64,000 nt of DNA, from NCBI GenBank assembly GCA_013397695.1, contig VYZI01000256.1, forward strand, positions 260,147 through 324,146. The letters run 5' to 3'. Position 1 is the first letter of the stretch; each line of letters opens with the position of its first letter. Below, in pieces: positions 36,201-46,711 of the stretch. The position numbers were made by a program, and so were the translations under genes. The notes beneath the pieces are model-generated. The model saw only the letters and a list, made by a program, of their open reading frames with translations, ran no database searches and had not been told where the DNA came from. This stretch comes from Centropus unirufus (lineage: Eukaryota > Chordata > Aves > Cuculiformes > Centropidae).

Positions 36201-39145
36201 CAGATACCAAAAAGCACTGCAGGACCCAGCAGGAAGATTGCCTCTTGACCTGACAGTGAAAGGTAAGTAACCCTTACAATGGCTGTGGCTTGCAGGGAGA
36301 ATCCCAGTCCTGATTTTTCTGGTCTCTTTTTTATACTGACTTGGAGTTTAGCAGCTGAGGAGCTGGGTTTTCCCCAACCCAGAGCCTCTGATCTCTGTAC
36401 CTGTAATGAGCCAGCCGTGCTTTTAAACACACACATGCGCTAACCTCATCTAAGAGGATGCAGTTACACCCCTCTGTATTTCTAAGTGCTGCTAAAATCA
36501 AGTTCACAGCCATCGCTGTGCAGCATTGCTCTTCCCACAGCACCTTCAACCTGCTTAGAAGAACCAAGCCCAGTTTTGTGTGTTAGATGGGGACAGTTTA
36601 TACTGGCTTCAGATGGACCTCCCAGTGCTGGGGACTCGCCTACTCTGTGTGTCCCTTGGAGACAAGGAAGAATCAGGCTAAAAACATCTGTGTCCGTTTT
36701 GTCTATGGTGGATTTCAGAGTCACTGCGACTCAAAAGTTTTGGTCCTAACAGCTGGATTCCTCCGAGTTATCCAAGCGGGGATTAGTAAGGAAGCAGATG
36801 CGTCACACAAGCTCATGTCTGGTTTTTCGCTTCTGGGCTTTATGACCTACAGACCCTGTTGCTGTAGGGTGAAAGGTGTAGTGCTCAAAACCTGTGGCAG
36901 CAACGGCAGGGCTGGGATCCAGGAGGCACAATGAAGCTGGCATGCAGGAGCAGCACATGGATTCCAAGTTGGACTCTAAGTTTTCTGATTGGTGGCTGCT
37001 ATTGGCAGCAGCTTAAATGTCACACGAAGCTGTTGGCAAGACCAAACAAGGATGGTATTGCCTGGCAGAGCCCCTAACTATCTACACCACACAGTGTAGT
37101 GAAAATAGAATTCCAGATTTTCTACCCAAGGCTTCTTAGAGCTTCCTTCCTGCCCCTACAATACATTGATCTTGTCTGCTTCCATTCCATTGGGCTCTTT
37201 TCAGAGTTCCTTACAAGCCCCATAAGTGTGAAAAAGGCACCAAAATAATGTAGAACAATGCCTCAGAGACCCTGCAAATCACCTGCTGATTGCAAATGCT
37301 CTTTCTATGACAACTGGCAGCAGAATGCCTTCTCAAAGATTTGCTTTGGGGTTTCTTGGTCAGACAGGAAATCCTTTCACTCCCTTGCTTTTGGCAGTGG
37401 GGAAAGCTATTCGGGCATGTGGGAGGAGGAGACCTTTCTACTGCTTTCCTGGTTTTCTTCATCCTTTTACAGCACGTCCCACAGATCTTCCTCCCATATC
37501 TGTCACTGCATTCTGTATAACACTTTGTGCAATTATAAGCCCTTAATTCAAAGCCAATACTCAAATTGGATTCAATTGATGTTAGGAGTTGTCCCAAAAC
37601 ACTTAGGAGCGGGCTTTAATTAATCCTGTAAAACTATATTATAGTTTTATTATAAACTATTATTATTTTATTATAAACATATATTATATGTTCTCTTTCA
37701 TGAATATGCAGGGGGGTGAACGTATTCTAAAAATATTGTCCTGATTTAATTGCTGGTGTAATACTCTTGGCTGCAGTAACCATAGAACTTGCAGGTAGTC
37801 CTTCCATTTTTTTTAAATTAAAATTATAAAACTTGCAAAAGGCAGAGAGTTATCAGCAATATTTCCTGTATCACCCAGTGAAGTCCTTTTGGAGAAAAGA
37901 CAGTTAATGACAACATTTCCTGATGTCATCCTGTATTCAGGTGCTTTCTGGTGCAAGACTGACTGCAACATGGTGTTCCCTCCCTCCCCAACACTGGTGC
38001 AGAGATTATTTTGACAGAACTGCTCATGTACAGTGTTGGTTCATCCTATAACACACTGTGGTGCCCAAGAGAATCCAGCAACAGCCCAGTTAAGAATCAA
38101 ATGTATTCCCAAAATAGCTGTTCTGCCTCTGCTGCAGGTGGCTACTTCAATAAAGTAGAAAGAGTTTCAGTCAGCCCAAAATTACATTCATTTCAACATC
38201 AGTAGTAAAACCAGCACTTTTGTAGGTGCATGAAACTCAACTTTGACTTCCCTTCTAAGCTGCTTATGCATTTGTGTATTTATATAGAGAGCGCCACGTG
38301 CATGAACGGGGAAAACCAGGCTGGGCTCCGTGTTGAATGGACACAAGCTCTCAGTGCTTCCTGCCTTTTCAGCTGCTGGATTACACAGCTGGGCACTTGT
38401 CACAGGAAGCAGCATTTGCCATGGACCTGCCTTGTTAGGCAATTAGATGCCCTTTCCCAAAAGCTGGAGAAAATGCAAGGATGCTGTTGGGATGGTTATC
38501 CTTCAGCACGATTTTAATCCTGTGGATCAGATCCACTACAGGATGATTTTAGACTGTGGTATTGAGATCTGGCATTAGAAAGGCATGGGGCTTTTCCGAG
38601 CTCGCCGCTCCCAGAAGTGTGCCGGGACGACAGGCTGATGTCAGCCCAAACCAAAGTCTCCGAGAAATTCAGCAGAGGTACAGTACAAACTACAATTTAG
38701 CTAGAAATAAGTTGGCTGTAACTGCGTGACAGGATCACCAGGAAGATTTAGAAGCCTATAAATCGAGCCAGGGAAAGTCTTGCAAGTCTCCTAGCACTGC
38801 AGAAAAGCAAATGTGCATGTTTGCAGTTTGTTGCTTTAGAAACCTGATCAAAAAGTTATCACAAAGTCTTACATTTGCAGCTAGACATCACTTGAGCCTC
38901 AAGACAGTGATTAAACACAGCTCTGTGGGGCAGAGACACACCAAGGTGTTCAAGCACCACTGAAGCATAACTTCTTGAGCAGCCTCAATATTTGACTATT
39001 AAAATTATTAATGATTGATTACACAAAACACATCACTGTTAACTTAAGTGCAGTTTTCCACGCTCTTCATTTCTCACCTACCTGTCACCAGGACAAAGCC
39101 CAGGAAGAGAGCCAAGGTCAGGCACGGCAGCGAAGAGCTCGTCAT
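33290..39145 (-). CDS. JCHAIN: Immunoglobulin J chain, complete
   Basis: Secreted plasma-cell polypeptide that joins IgA dimers and IgM polymers by disulfides to heavy-chain tailpieces and allows transport by the polymeric Ig receptor. Coding exons (minus): 39145-39082, 34974-34839, 34003-33923, 33491-33290. All phases close, giving 160 residues. A signal peptide of about 22 residues (LALFLGFVLVTG core) is followed by a conserved domain with DDKEYVLVNNKCQCVTVTSK, the single N-glycosylation site ENIS (Asn75), FVYRMTELCKKC, and CYTYDRNKC, ending ALTPASCFAD. All eight conserved cysteines are present (39, 41, 95, 98, 118, 124, 132, 157), including the pair used for heavy-chain bonding. The length matches other vertebrates (about 158-160). 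Intron 1 is 4.1 kb and holds a CR1. The C-terminal Asp is conserved. The identity is certain. Confidence 0.97.
34975..39081 (-). other. JCHAIN: JCHAIN intron 1
   Basis: 4.1 kb intron with a gtaggt donor and ttcag acceptor. Apart from the CR1 at 35150-35640 and an AT-rich stretch near 37620-37690, I see no exon or RNA gene. Confidence 0.75.
35150..35640 (-). mobile_element. CR1 LINE fragment in JCHAIN intron 1
   Basis: About 490 bp of reverse-complement CR1: agaatcatggaatggtttgg, ctggaagagacctcaaaggc, aacctccagggacagggcag, ctctgagcaacctgggccag, then the more upstream CR1 part ending near gctggattcaaggct. It is in the same orientation as JCHAIN. Confidence 0.9.
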
Positions 39146-39192
39146 CTTGCCTTCCCTCCTTTTGAAGAACACAAGTGGAGAGTCTGTGTCTG

Positions 39193-39213
39193 CCTATAAG
39201 GGCGTGTGCAAAT
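39193..39213 (-). promoter_or_regulatory. JCHAIN: JCHAIN core promoter elements (TATA-like and octamer-like)
   Basis: On the minus strand ATTTGCAC (39213-39206, seven of eight bases of the Ig octamer ATTTGCAT) is followed by a CTTATAG TATA-like box (39199-39193), about 50 bp before the ATG. This spacing resembles B-cell immunoglobulin promoters, where OCT factors bind the octamer. Inferred from motif only. Confidence 0.45.
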
Positions 39214-41179
39214 GATACAGCTTTTTGTTTCCTAAAATAAACAGCCCCGCTGGCTACCACTGACACTGTGGAAACTGTGGCTGGGGACTGAAACCAGGCA
39301 TGTTTAATGCACTGAGACCTCTGGCTTTCAAAAGTGATGGGGGGCAGGGGCTTGCACTATTACTGTGCATTTTTATTCTGTTCATCGCCAACAAGCAAGG
39401 AACCTGCTGAGTGGAAGGGAATGCAAACCATCCTGGTCCTTAGCATCCATCTTACCAGTGGGGTCAGTGGCACTGTCCCACTTCAGGGTGAGGAGCATAA
39501 TGTGAGAAAGTGTCCAGATAACCAAGGGGTCACAGCTTTGGCTCCTAGTTTTGAGAAACTGGATTTAAGCATCACTTGACTTCAATCATAAAACCACTTC
39601 ATGCTTCAAGATGAGAATCCTGTTTGCACCAGGTTCTTTGTGAATATAAACTTAGGGCTCGACCTGCCTCCCAAGAGCTTTAAGTCAAAGCAGGCAAGAT
39701 GAGTGGGGAGAGGTAGAAGAGGTGTAAAGCAAGGGCAGACTGTGGCTCCCTGCACCTCTGCGCACTGCAGCAAAGAGTTTCTTTCTTTATGAAGGAAGAA
39801 GGGATCTGTGGTATGTGAAAGGCTGGGGATTAGGTCTCAGGCAAACTTTCTGGGGAAGGGGACAAGCAGAGCTTTCCTGAAGGCAGGGAGTGCTAGAGAG
39901 GACCTCAGCGGTTTTTATTCCCAGATTTGGGATCAGCTGTGTAATTCTGGGAAACAAACATTGCAATGATGTAACATGCAACATCCAGAGCCGTGTCTGC
40001 AGTGTGCGTGTGTCTTGCAGTGTTGAAGGGAAGGCCAGTGCCAGTGAGAGCCTCCAAACACTGACAGCAAGGGCCAAAAGGGGAGGCAGAGCCCAGTGCT
40101 GGCAGGCCCATCCTTGGCCATGGTCAGTGTATCCATGTCTCTGAATTTCTGCTCCCTGCAGTACACGTGTTCTCTCAATTAACACCAGCAGCACAGGGTA
40201 AGCCTCCCTGTGTTTTCCAGCTTTTCCGTACTCAGCAGAGCAGCTGCCTGGTGACTACGTGCAGGCTTTTCACACAGCCTCTGCCAACCTTGGCTCCCCA
40301 GGGCTGGCTGCTCTTGCTAGGCTCTCCAGAGGATAAAGCCATTAGGCATCCCAGTTCCCGGAAGGGCAGCCTGTTACCTTATTGGTTACTTCTCCTTTCT
40401 TCAGACCTTGCTGGCTGGATTCTTAATCCTCGAGCTGTTCGAAGACCGAAGAATCTCTCCTGGGCTTTTTCTCCTAGCACTAACATCTCACTCAGCAGTT
40501 GCATGATGCAATGAGCTTTTGTGTTGCATCAGCAATGCTCACACACAAGGTTTTCCCTGGGAAGCAGCAGGGGATGATGGGTGTGACTCCAGCTTGCAGC
40601 AGGGCATCAGGTTATGCCATAATTCTGCTTTACAAACCCTGTTTTCCCACTAGGGCTCCACCTCTAGGAGGGATAAAGGACATCCAAAAGAGGCCCTGCT
40701 TTACCAAACTGCACCAATAAAAATGTGACTGGAAAAATTCCAAGTGGAGGCACTCACAAGTGCTTTCAAACTCAAAGGGAGAGACTGGGTAGGTGATATT
40801 CTCCGCGATTCTGGTGGTTCTCCCTTGGCTGCTCTGCTCAGCGTGTCTTTCTGTTGCTAAATCTACGTGCCTGCATGCAGCCCCTCTGGTCTGTGTGTGG
40901 TGGCATGAGAGCTATTTTAGTCCCGTTCAGCCACCTGTATGTCTCTGGGGTCTAGAGTGCAAGCTCTTTAGAAGATTTGTTTTATGGACTGTTACTGTTA
41001 TGGACTAGCCCCTTTTTACTGTGTGACGTGGAGTTACCAGAAAATTATCTGGGGAAGCAGGTGTTGAAGAACTGTGGGAATGTGGGAAAGGGCAGGGAAA
41101 CCAGCACTCCAGGCTTAACTTCTGGGCTGGCTTCCACCTACACTGTGAGGCAGAAGCTAGCAGAGGGATAACAGGGAAT

Positions 41180-41295
41180 TTTAAAAGAAACTCTTCCCTG
41201 TGAGGGTGGGGAGGTCCTGGCCCAGGTTGCCCAGGGAAGCTGTGGCTGCCCCATCCTTGGAGGTGTTTGAGGCCAGGCTGGATGAGGCATTGTGG
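41180..41295 (+). mobile_element. CR1 LINE internal fragment
   Basis: Contains cttccctgtgagggtgggga, ggtcctggcccaggttgccc, ccttggaggtgtttgaggcc and aggctggatgagg, the CR1 region just before its 3' end. The tail is truncated. Confidence 0.8.
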
Positions 41296-42099
41296 TCTCA
41301 GTCTCCTTTCACTTGTCCTATACCTTCAGTTGGCTCTGGACATGCTGAACTAGGATTTTCTAGGTACGAGGTGGAGTAGGTGACTGGATGAGATGAGAAA
41401 AATAGTTGTCTGTGTGTCCTTGCCAGGCTGGGTGAGGAGTGGGGAGGAAGAAAGCTGTCCAGGGCAGAGGGTATCTCTGGATAACACACCATCCACCAGC
41501 AGTCTGCCCTAGAGCTTGCTTGGCTCCTTGATTATCACTTAGAAGCAGAGAAAATAGAGGATGAAAACAGACCCAGAGCCATCACTGACTGCCGTGTTGG
41601 TAGATGCGATTCCACTGATTCTGTGGTTCGGCTTTAGCAGTTCCTGATTACTAGGTGAATCACTTCACATTTGAGGTCATCTTCAGCTTCACCAGAAGTG
41701 GATGACATAAAGTCCTGAGGAAAGTTCAAGCAGCTGATGCTATTACTTTCCTACCCTTAGGAATTAACCTTGGACAGGGAGACCACGCGTCAGTTCCATG
41801 AGAGTCCAAGTGGAAGCTGGTCCGTTTCTAAGGCTCTGAATTTAGAAAGGGCAGACTTTAAAAAAATGAGGGTCCTACACTGCAGTTGGATGGATGCCAT
41901 CAGGGTCAGGGACACACTGGAGGCCTGGGTTTCTGTAAGCCACGCTACCAAAACTTCCCTGGGATTTCAGCCACACAGAAACTGGCCTGGGCTTCATTTG
42001 ACATCTGGTAGGATTAAGCAGTGGAATGAGAGCACCTGGTCAGCAGGAATGTCTCTTTTTTAATGGCATAGAGTGAGAATTTCCACCAAGGTGTGGCTA

Positions 42100-42460
42100 C
42101 CAAACAAAAGGGACGCTATCTCCCATGTCCCAACACTAAGCTGACGAGGTTAAAGTGAGGTGGGTGCTGGCCTCTTCCCCCGTGTCACAGGGGATGGGAC
42201 AAGAGGAAATGGCTCAAGTTGTGCCAGGCAGGATTAGATTGGATATTAGGATAATTGCTGACAGAATGGTGAAGCCCTGGCAGAGGCTGCCCAGGGCAGT
42301 GGTGGAGTCACCAGCCCCGGAGGGGGTGAAAAACCACGTGGATGTGGGACTTTGGGACCTGGTTGAGCAGGCACAGTAGGGTTGGGCTGATGGTTGAATT
42401 GGGTGATCTTAGATATTTTTTACAACTTTAATGATTCTATAGTTCTATGATTCTATTATT
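42100..42460 (+). mobile_element. CR1 LINE 3' fragment with intact tail
   Basis: Runs from the aagaggaaatggctcaagtt block through gattggatattaggataatt and gtgaagccctggcagaggct to a tail of repeated gattctat / agttctat units. Confidence 0.9.
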
Positions 42461-44124
42461 AAGTTGTTGGTTTTGCTCTTTCTGACACAGGGTTGTATCC
42501 AGGGAGGTGACAACTAAAATTTGGCATGAACAGATCTGTAAAAGGTCTTTGTCTAGAGCAAAACACATCGTCAGTGAAAACGCAAATGTGGAAAATTTTG
42601 ACCCAGAGAAGTTGTGCGTGTCTGAAAAATAGGATTATAAGAGAGACTCATCTGCCATAAGATCTACCAGAACCCAAACGAATCACCAAAATGTGAGTAA
42701 AGTAGTGCAGCCCTTCTGTTTCTGTTAATTTTAGTATTTGCTTGCCAGGCTTTTTTCCACAAGAAGGTGGGCAGGATATTTATAAATAAACTTGCACCTG
42801 CTCTGTGGTGAAAAACCCACCTGCACCTACACAGAACTCCCCTTGTGTGACCGCTTCATTTGTGAGGCTCTGGGTTTCTGAGTGTGGACTAAACGAATTA
42901 CTGTGCCTCCCTCTGCTTATGACACGGCTGTCTGCATTTCCTAAGAACAGGGCACTTCAATCAGCTCCGTGTTAATGCAATTTTCCCTTTGGAAAGGTGG
43001 GAGGCCAGGCTGGGTGCTCTGTGATGGATGACAGACACAAAGAAGAAAAAAAAAAAAAAGAATGGGAATGAACAGCGAATTGGCCAAAATCCCCTGAGAA
43101 GGGGTCCCCAGATGCTGAAAATTAGAATTGCCCCTTCCCTCATGGCGTGGACACATCTGTCTTCTGGGAAAAGGACAGATCCAAGGAGCACAGTGAAGCA
43201 GCAGCTGCCCAGCTCTGCAGCCTACCTCTGCCTTGCAGCATAAAAGCTGATCCACAGCTACTTGGAAGAGGCCTGTTCCTGCCAGGAGAACCCTGTATCC
43301 CTCTGAAGACACAATCTGCTGAAGGAGAGGACTTGGGAGAGCCCATATATGTACTCCAGGTGTGCCCAGGGAGGTCTAAAAATACTTCTTTTTCTCCCTG
43401 AAACTTCACTCTGGTTGTAGGGAACTGAGTAATGAGAAGTTTCGGTTTACAAGGGGACAGATGTCAGTTGCGCTTTTTGTCTTGTCTTTTCTTCCCCCCC
43501 ATTGTAAGATTACTCCACCGGCAAGAGTTGTATGTGTCCATTTTTTGGGTGAAGAAGCACCCTTCCGTGCCCAGAGAAGGAAAAAGGCCCTCTATTCTTT
43601 CTACGTGGCATTGCTGGTTCCTGCCATGACTGAGAAAATAAATCCTTGCCTAGTGGCTGCCCAAGTGCCGCAGCTCCTCAGGGGTCTGTAGTACTTGTAG
43701 AAACCAAACAGTAGGAGGAACTGCACTGCCCTCCAGAACTGGAGGGATTTAATCTACAAATCAGATGCTTAACTGAAAGGGATCAGCTCTGCACTCACAG
43801 CTACATCCTGAAGATATCTTTCTGGTGTATTTTCAAACCACGCAAACCTCTGCTGGCGGCCAATAGGTTGGTGCAAAAAATCCTTACTGTTATCACCTAT
43901 CGAACTCAAAGCAGTCTGTCTCAGCTTAGGATAAAATTCATTACTTGAAATAAGAACCACTACAATCTACACGTTTTTGCCAACAAAAAGCAAGCCTGTC
44001 TATTCCAGTAGCACAGAATCCCGGAATCCTGGCACTGATGAATGCTTTGATGGTGTTTTGGGTGATTGTGGAAAAAAAACCTTCTCTTCCAGGCAGTTGC
44101 TGAGATGCTGCAAAATGTGGCAGT

Positions 44125-44450
44125 TGCTGGGAGAGAGCCGTGGGGCGCAAGGGGCACGTTGGGCTCTTCTCCCCTGTGACAAGAGGAAATGGCCTCAAAT
44201 TGTACCAGAGGAGGTTTAGGTTCCGTATTAGGGAATATTCCTTCACGGAAAGGGTTGTCAAGCACTGGCAGAGGCTGCCCAGGGCAGTGGTGGCATCACC
44301 ATCCCTTGAGTGGTTTAAAAACCGCGCGGATGTGGTGTTCAGGGACATGGCTCACTGGGGGGCTTGGCAGTGTTGGTTTTATTGTTGGACTTCTGTGATT
44401 AACTTCAAGGTCTTCTCCAACCTAAACAATCCCATGATTCTGTTCCTGTT
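44125..44450 (+). mobile_element. CR1 LINE 3' fragment
   Basis: Contains caagaggaaatggcctcaaa, gtattagggaatattccttc and ctggcagaggctgcccaggg, with a tail at caatcccatgattctg. It lies about 500 bp upstream of UTP3. Confidence 0.9.
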
Positions 44451-44727
44451 ATAAAACTTCTGGAGGCACTGGCGAGCTGTTCGCTCGCTGGTCGTGCCCC
44501 TGGTCACTGCTCGGCTGTATTCGCTGGCAGTTTCTGTGAACTCCCGCAACAGAACTGCTTGGAATTGCGTTTTCCCCATCTTTATAGTTGGAAGCTAATA
44601 GAAAAAAATTGAAAAAATAGGAAAAAAAAAGGAATGGGCAGTGAAAACAAAGACATTGTCATTATTAATTATTAATTATTAATAATTAGGAGTTAATGTC
44701 TTAATTAATTAAGAGGGAATGCCTTAA

Positions 44728-44886
44728 AAAAGGCTCAGGTTGCCCAGAGCAGCGGCGGCTGCCCCATCCCTGCAGGGCCAGGCTGGATGGGGCTTGGAGC
44801 CCCTGATCCAGCGGAAGGTGCCCCCTGCCCCGTGGGACTGGGTGGGCTCGGAGGTCCCTTCCCACCCAAACCATCCCACGGCTCCC
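44728..44886 (+). mobile_element. CR1 LINE fragment abutting the UTP3 promoter
   Basis: Contains aaggctcaggttgcccagag, ggccaggctggatggggctt, ggagcccctgatccag, and ends at cacccaaaccatcccacgg. Its end is only about 88 bp from the UTP3 start codon. Confidence 0.8.
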
Positions 44887-44973
44887 AGCCGCCCCTGCAG
44901 GAGACCCCGCCCCGCCCTCCGGGAGCCGGGGGAAGCGGAAGCGCGGCCGGAGCGGAACATCCGGATCGCAGCC
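44886..44973 (+). promoter_or_regulatory. UTP3: UTP3 core promoter with ETS-like and GC-box motifs
   Basis: CpG-rich 88 bp between the CR1 end and the ATG. It contains cccgccccgccc (Sp1-type), two ETS cores (gcggaag and gcggaac) and an inverted ETS-like acatccgg. No TATA. This is typical of housekeeping ribosome-biogenesis genes. Inferred from motifs. Confidence 0.5.
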
Positions 44974-46656
44974 ATGAGGACTCGGCGTGGCACGGTGCTG
45001 CGGCTGCCGGCGGCCCCCGAGGAGGATGGACTGGACGAGGCGCCCGGCGCGACGGCGGAGCAGGAGCTGCAGCTGGAGGAGAAGGAGGAGGAGGCTCAGT
45101 TCCAGGCGGTGATGGCGGCGCTGGAGAGCGGGGAGGAGGCGGGGGACAGCGAGGAGGAGGAGGTGCTGGGGCTGCAGCTGCCCGAGGACACCGAGGAGGA
45201 GGAGGAGGAGGAGGAGGAGGAGGAAGAAGAGGAGGAGTATGGACACGGAGAGGAGGAGGCAGAGGGGGTGGAAGCTTTCCTGGACCGCAGTGCAGAGGAG
45301 GTTGAAGAAGGTGAGGAGGAAGATGGAGATGGGGAGGAAGAAGAGGAGGAGTATGATGAGGAGGAGGAAGAGGCTGCACAGGGTGTGGAACTTTTCCTGG
45401 ACAACAGTGCCGAGGGGGTTGGAGAAGGTGAGGAGGAAGATGGAGAAGGTGGGGAGGAGGATGGAGATGAGGTTGAAGATGAAGATGGGGACCTGTCTAT
45501 GGAAAGTGACTTGGAGGAGCGCCGCGAGGACACCAAGCTCCCCCATGAGCTCTCCTGGGGCCAACGCAAGCAGCTCTACTATGACACGGACTATGGGAGC
45601 GATGCTCAGGCCAAGGGCAAGCGCAGCCAGCAAGAAGTCGATGCTGAGGAGGAGGAAGAGGAAGAGGAAGCTCAGGTCATCCAGAGGCGGTTGGTGCAGG
45701 ACTTGGGGGAAGATGATTACGGGCTGGATGTGATCCAGGGCTACCTGGCTGAGCAGCAGAAATCCCATGATAGCAAGGGCCCAAAGATTGACAAGGATTT
45801 AGAGGCCCTTTCCAAGAAGGAGCAGCTGAAGCTGCTGAAGCAGGAGTCCCCAGAGCTCCTGCATTTGATCCAGGACTTTGAGGTCAAGCTAATGGAGCTG
45901 AAAGATGAACTGCACCCACTGCTGCAGATGGTGAAAAATGGCACGATCCCACAAGGAAAAGGCAGCCGCTATCTGCAGATCAAGTATCATGTCTACTTGA
46001 ATTACTGTGCCAATATCAGTTTCTATTTGGTGCTGAAGTCCAAGAGGATGCCGGTTCATAGCCACCCCGTTATCGAACGGCTGGTTGCTTATAGAAATAT
46101 CATCAACGACCTAGCAGCTATAGATCAGGAGTTATCCCCGCAAGTTCGTGCGCTTTTGAAAAACTACTATGATAAAAAGGAAAATAAGTTACAGAAGGAG
46201 AAGAAGTTTGCAGTGTTTCTTCCACTGGACGTTAGGAAAAAATCAAAACGTGCTCCTGCGCTCGTTAATGGCCAGGCTAGCACTGATGAAACATCAGAGG
46301 AGTCAGAACTGGATGAGGAGGCTGCCCTAAAATACTACAAGAAGATGGAGGAGAAGCTGAAACTCAAGAGAAAGAGACCTGAAGACCGAGATAAGCTCGA
46401 AGGAGAAGAGGTGTTAGAAGGAGAGGATCCAAATAAAAAGCGAGGTGTGACCTATCAGATGATCAAGAACAAAGGCCTCACACCCAAGAGGAAGAAGATT
46501 GATCGCAACCCCAGGGTGAAGCATCGGGAGAAGTTTCGGCGTGCCAAGATTCGCCGCAAGGGCCAGGTCCGTGAGGTTCGCAGGGAATTGCAGAGATACT
46601 CCGGGGAGCTGTCTGGCATCCGGGCTGGAGTTAAGAAAAGCAGGAAGCTTCAGTGA
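44974..46656 (+). CDS. UTP3: Small-subunit processome protein UTP3 (SAS10), intronless
   Basis: Nucleolar component of the small-subunit processome, required for early 18S rRNA processing. A single open frame of 560 residues from the ATG at 44974 (context gcagccATGa); the frame is open upstream but only through promoter and CR1 sequence. The mammalian gene is also a single coding exon. The N-terminus is very acidic, with a run of 15 Glu (DNA 45193-45237) and two tandem copies of a 39-residue unit starting GVEAFLDRSAEE (45265) and GVELFLDNSAEG (45382). Next come LSWGQRKQLYYDTDYGS from residue 193, the EEEEAQVIQRRL block, NYCANISFYLVLKSKR, PVIERLVAYRNIIN, and the basic Sas10 C-terminal domain with GLTPKRKKIDRNPRVKHREK and RYSGELSGIRAGVKKS. 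It is longer than the 479 residues I recall for human, the excess lying in the acidic part. The identity is certain. Confidence 0.97.
   Translation: MRTRRGTVLRLPAAPEEDGLDEAPGATAEQELQLEEKEEEAQFQAVMAALESGEEAGDSEEEEVLGLQLPEDTEEEEEEEEEEEEEEEYGHGEEEAEGVEAFLDRSAEEVEEGEEEDGDGEEEEEEYDEEEEEAAQGVELFLDNSAEGVGEGEEEDGEGGEEDGDEVEDEDGDLSMESDLEERREDTKLPHELSWGQRKQLYYDTDYGSDAQAKGKRSQQEVDAEEEEEEEEAQVIQRRLVQDLGEDDYGLDVIQGYLAEQQKSHDSKGPKIDKDLEALSKKEQLKLLKQESPELLHLIQDFEVKLMELKDELHPLLQMVKNGTIPQGKGSRYLQIKYHVYLNYCANISFYLVLKSKRMPVHSHPVIERLVAYRNIINDLAAIDQELSPQVRALLKNYYDKKENKLQKEKKFAVFLPLDVRKKSKRAPALVNGQASTDETSEESELDEEAALKYYKKMEEKLKLKRKRPEDRDKLEGEEVLEGEDPNKKRGVTYQMIKNKGLTPKRKKIDRNPRVKHREKFRRAKIRRKGQVREVRRELQRYSGELSGIRAGVKKSRKLQ
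45193..45500 (+). repeat. UTP3: GAG/GAA-rich coding repeat with a 117 bp tandem duplication
   Basis: Low-complexity purine-rich DNA encoding the acidic UTP3 region. Within it, units beginning at 45265 and 45382 are similar at DNA and protein level (period 117 bp, in frame). Confidence 0.85.
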
Positions 46657-46705
46657 TGGTTTCATTTCTCTGTTGATGAAACCTGCCAGGAGCACTACTG
46701 AATGC

Positions 46706-46711
46706 AATAAA
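46706..46711 (+). terminator. UTP3: UTP3 polyadenylation signal
   Basis: AATAAA 50 bp past the UTP3 stop codon, followed by a T- and GT-rich stretch (ggtgtggtttttattc). Confidence 0.75.

Larger units (their letters stand above)
39214..44124. other. Gene-poor interval upstream of JCHAIN
   Basis: JCHAIN (minus) and UTP3 (plus) diverge from the gap. It holds CR1 pieces at 41180-41295 and 42100-42460 and an A-rich run near 43036-43054. Short open frames (for example 41770-42063) show no recognisable motif. Confidence 0.6.

Noticed and set aside
41770..42063. A 97-codon plus-strand frame in the JCHAIN-UTP3 gap.
   Set aside because: No family motif, no promoter or splice context; length is ordinary for non-coding DNA.
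44701..45768. A 355-codon minus-strand open frame and a Pro-rich 214-codon one overlapping UTP3.
   Set aside because: They are antisense shadows of the GAG-rich acidic coding region and the CR1/CpG promoter of UTP3; the Leu- and Pro-runs follow from the repeat.
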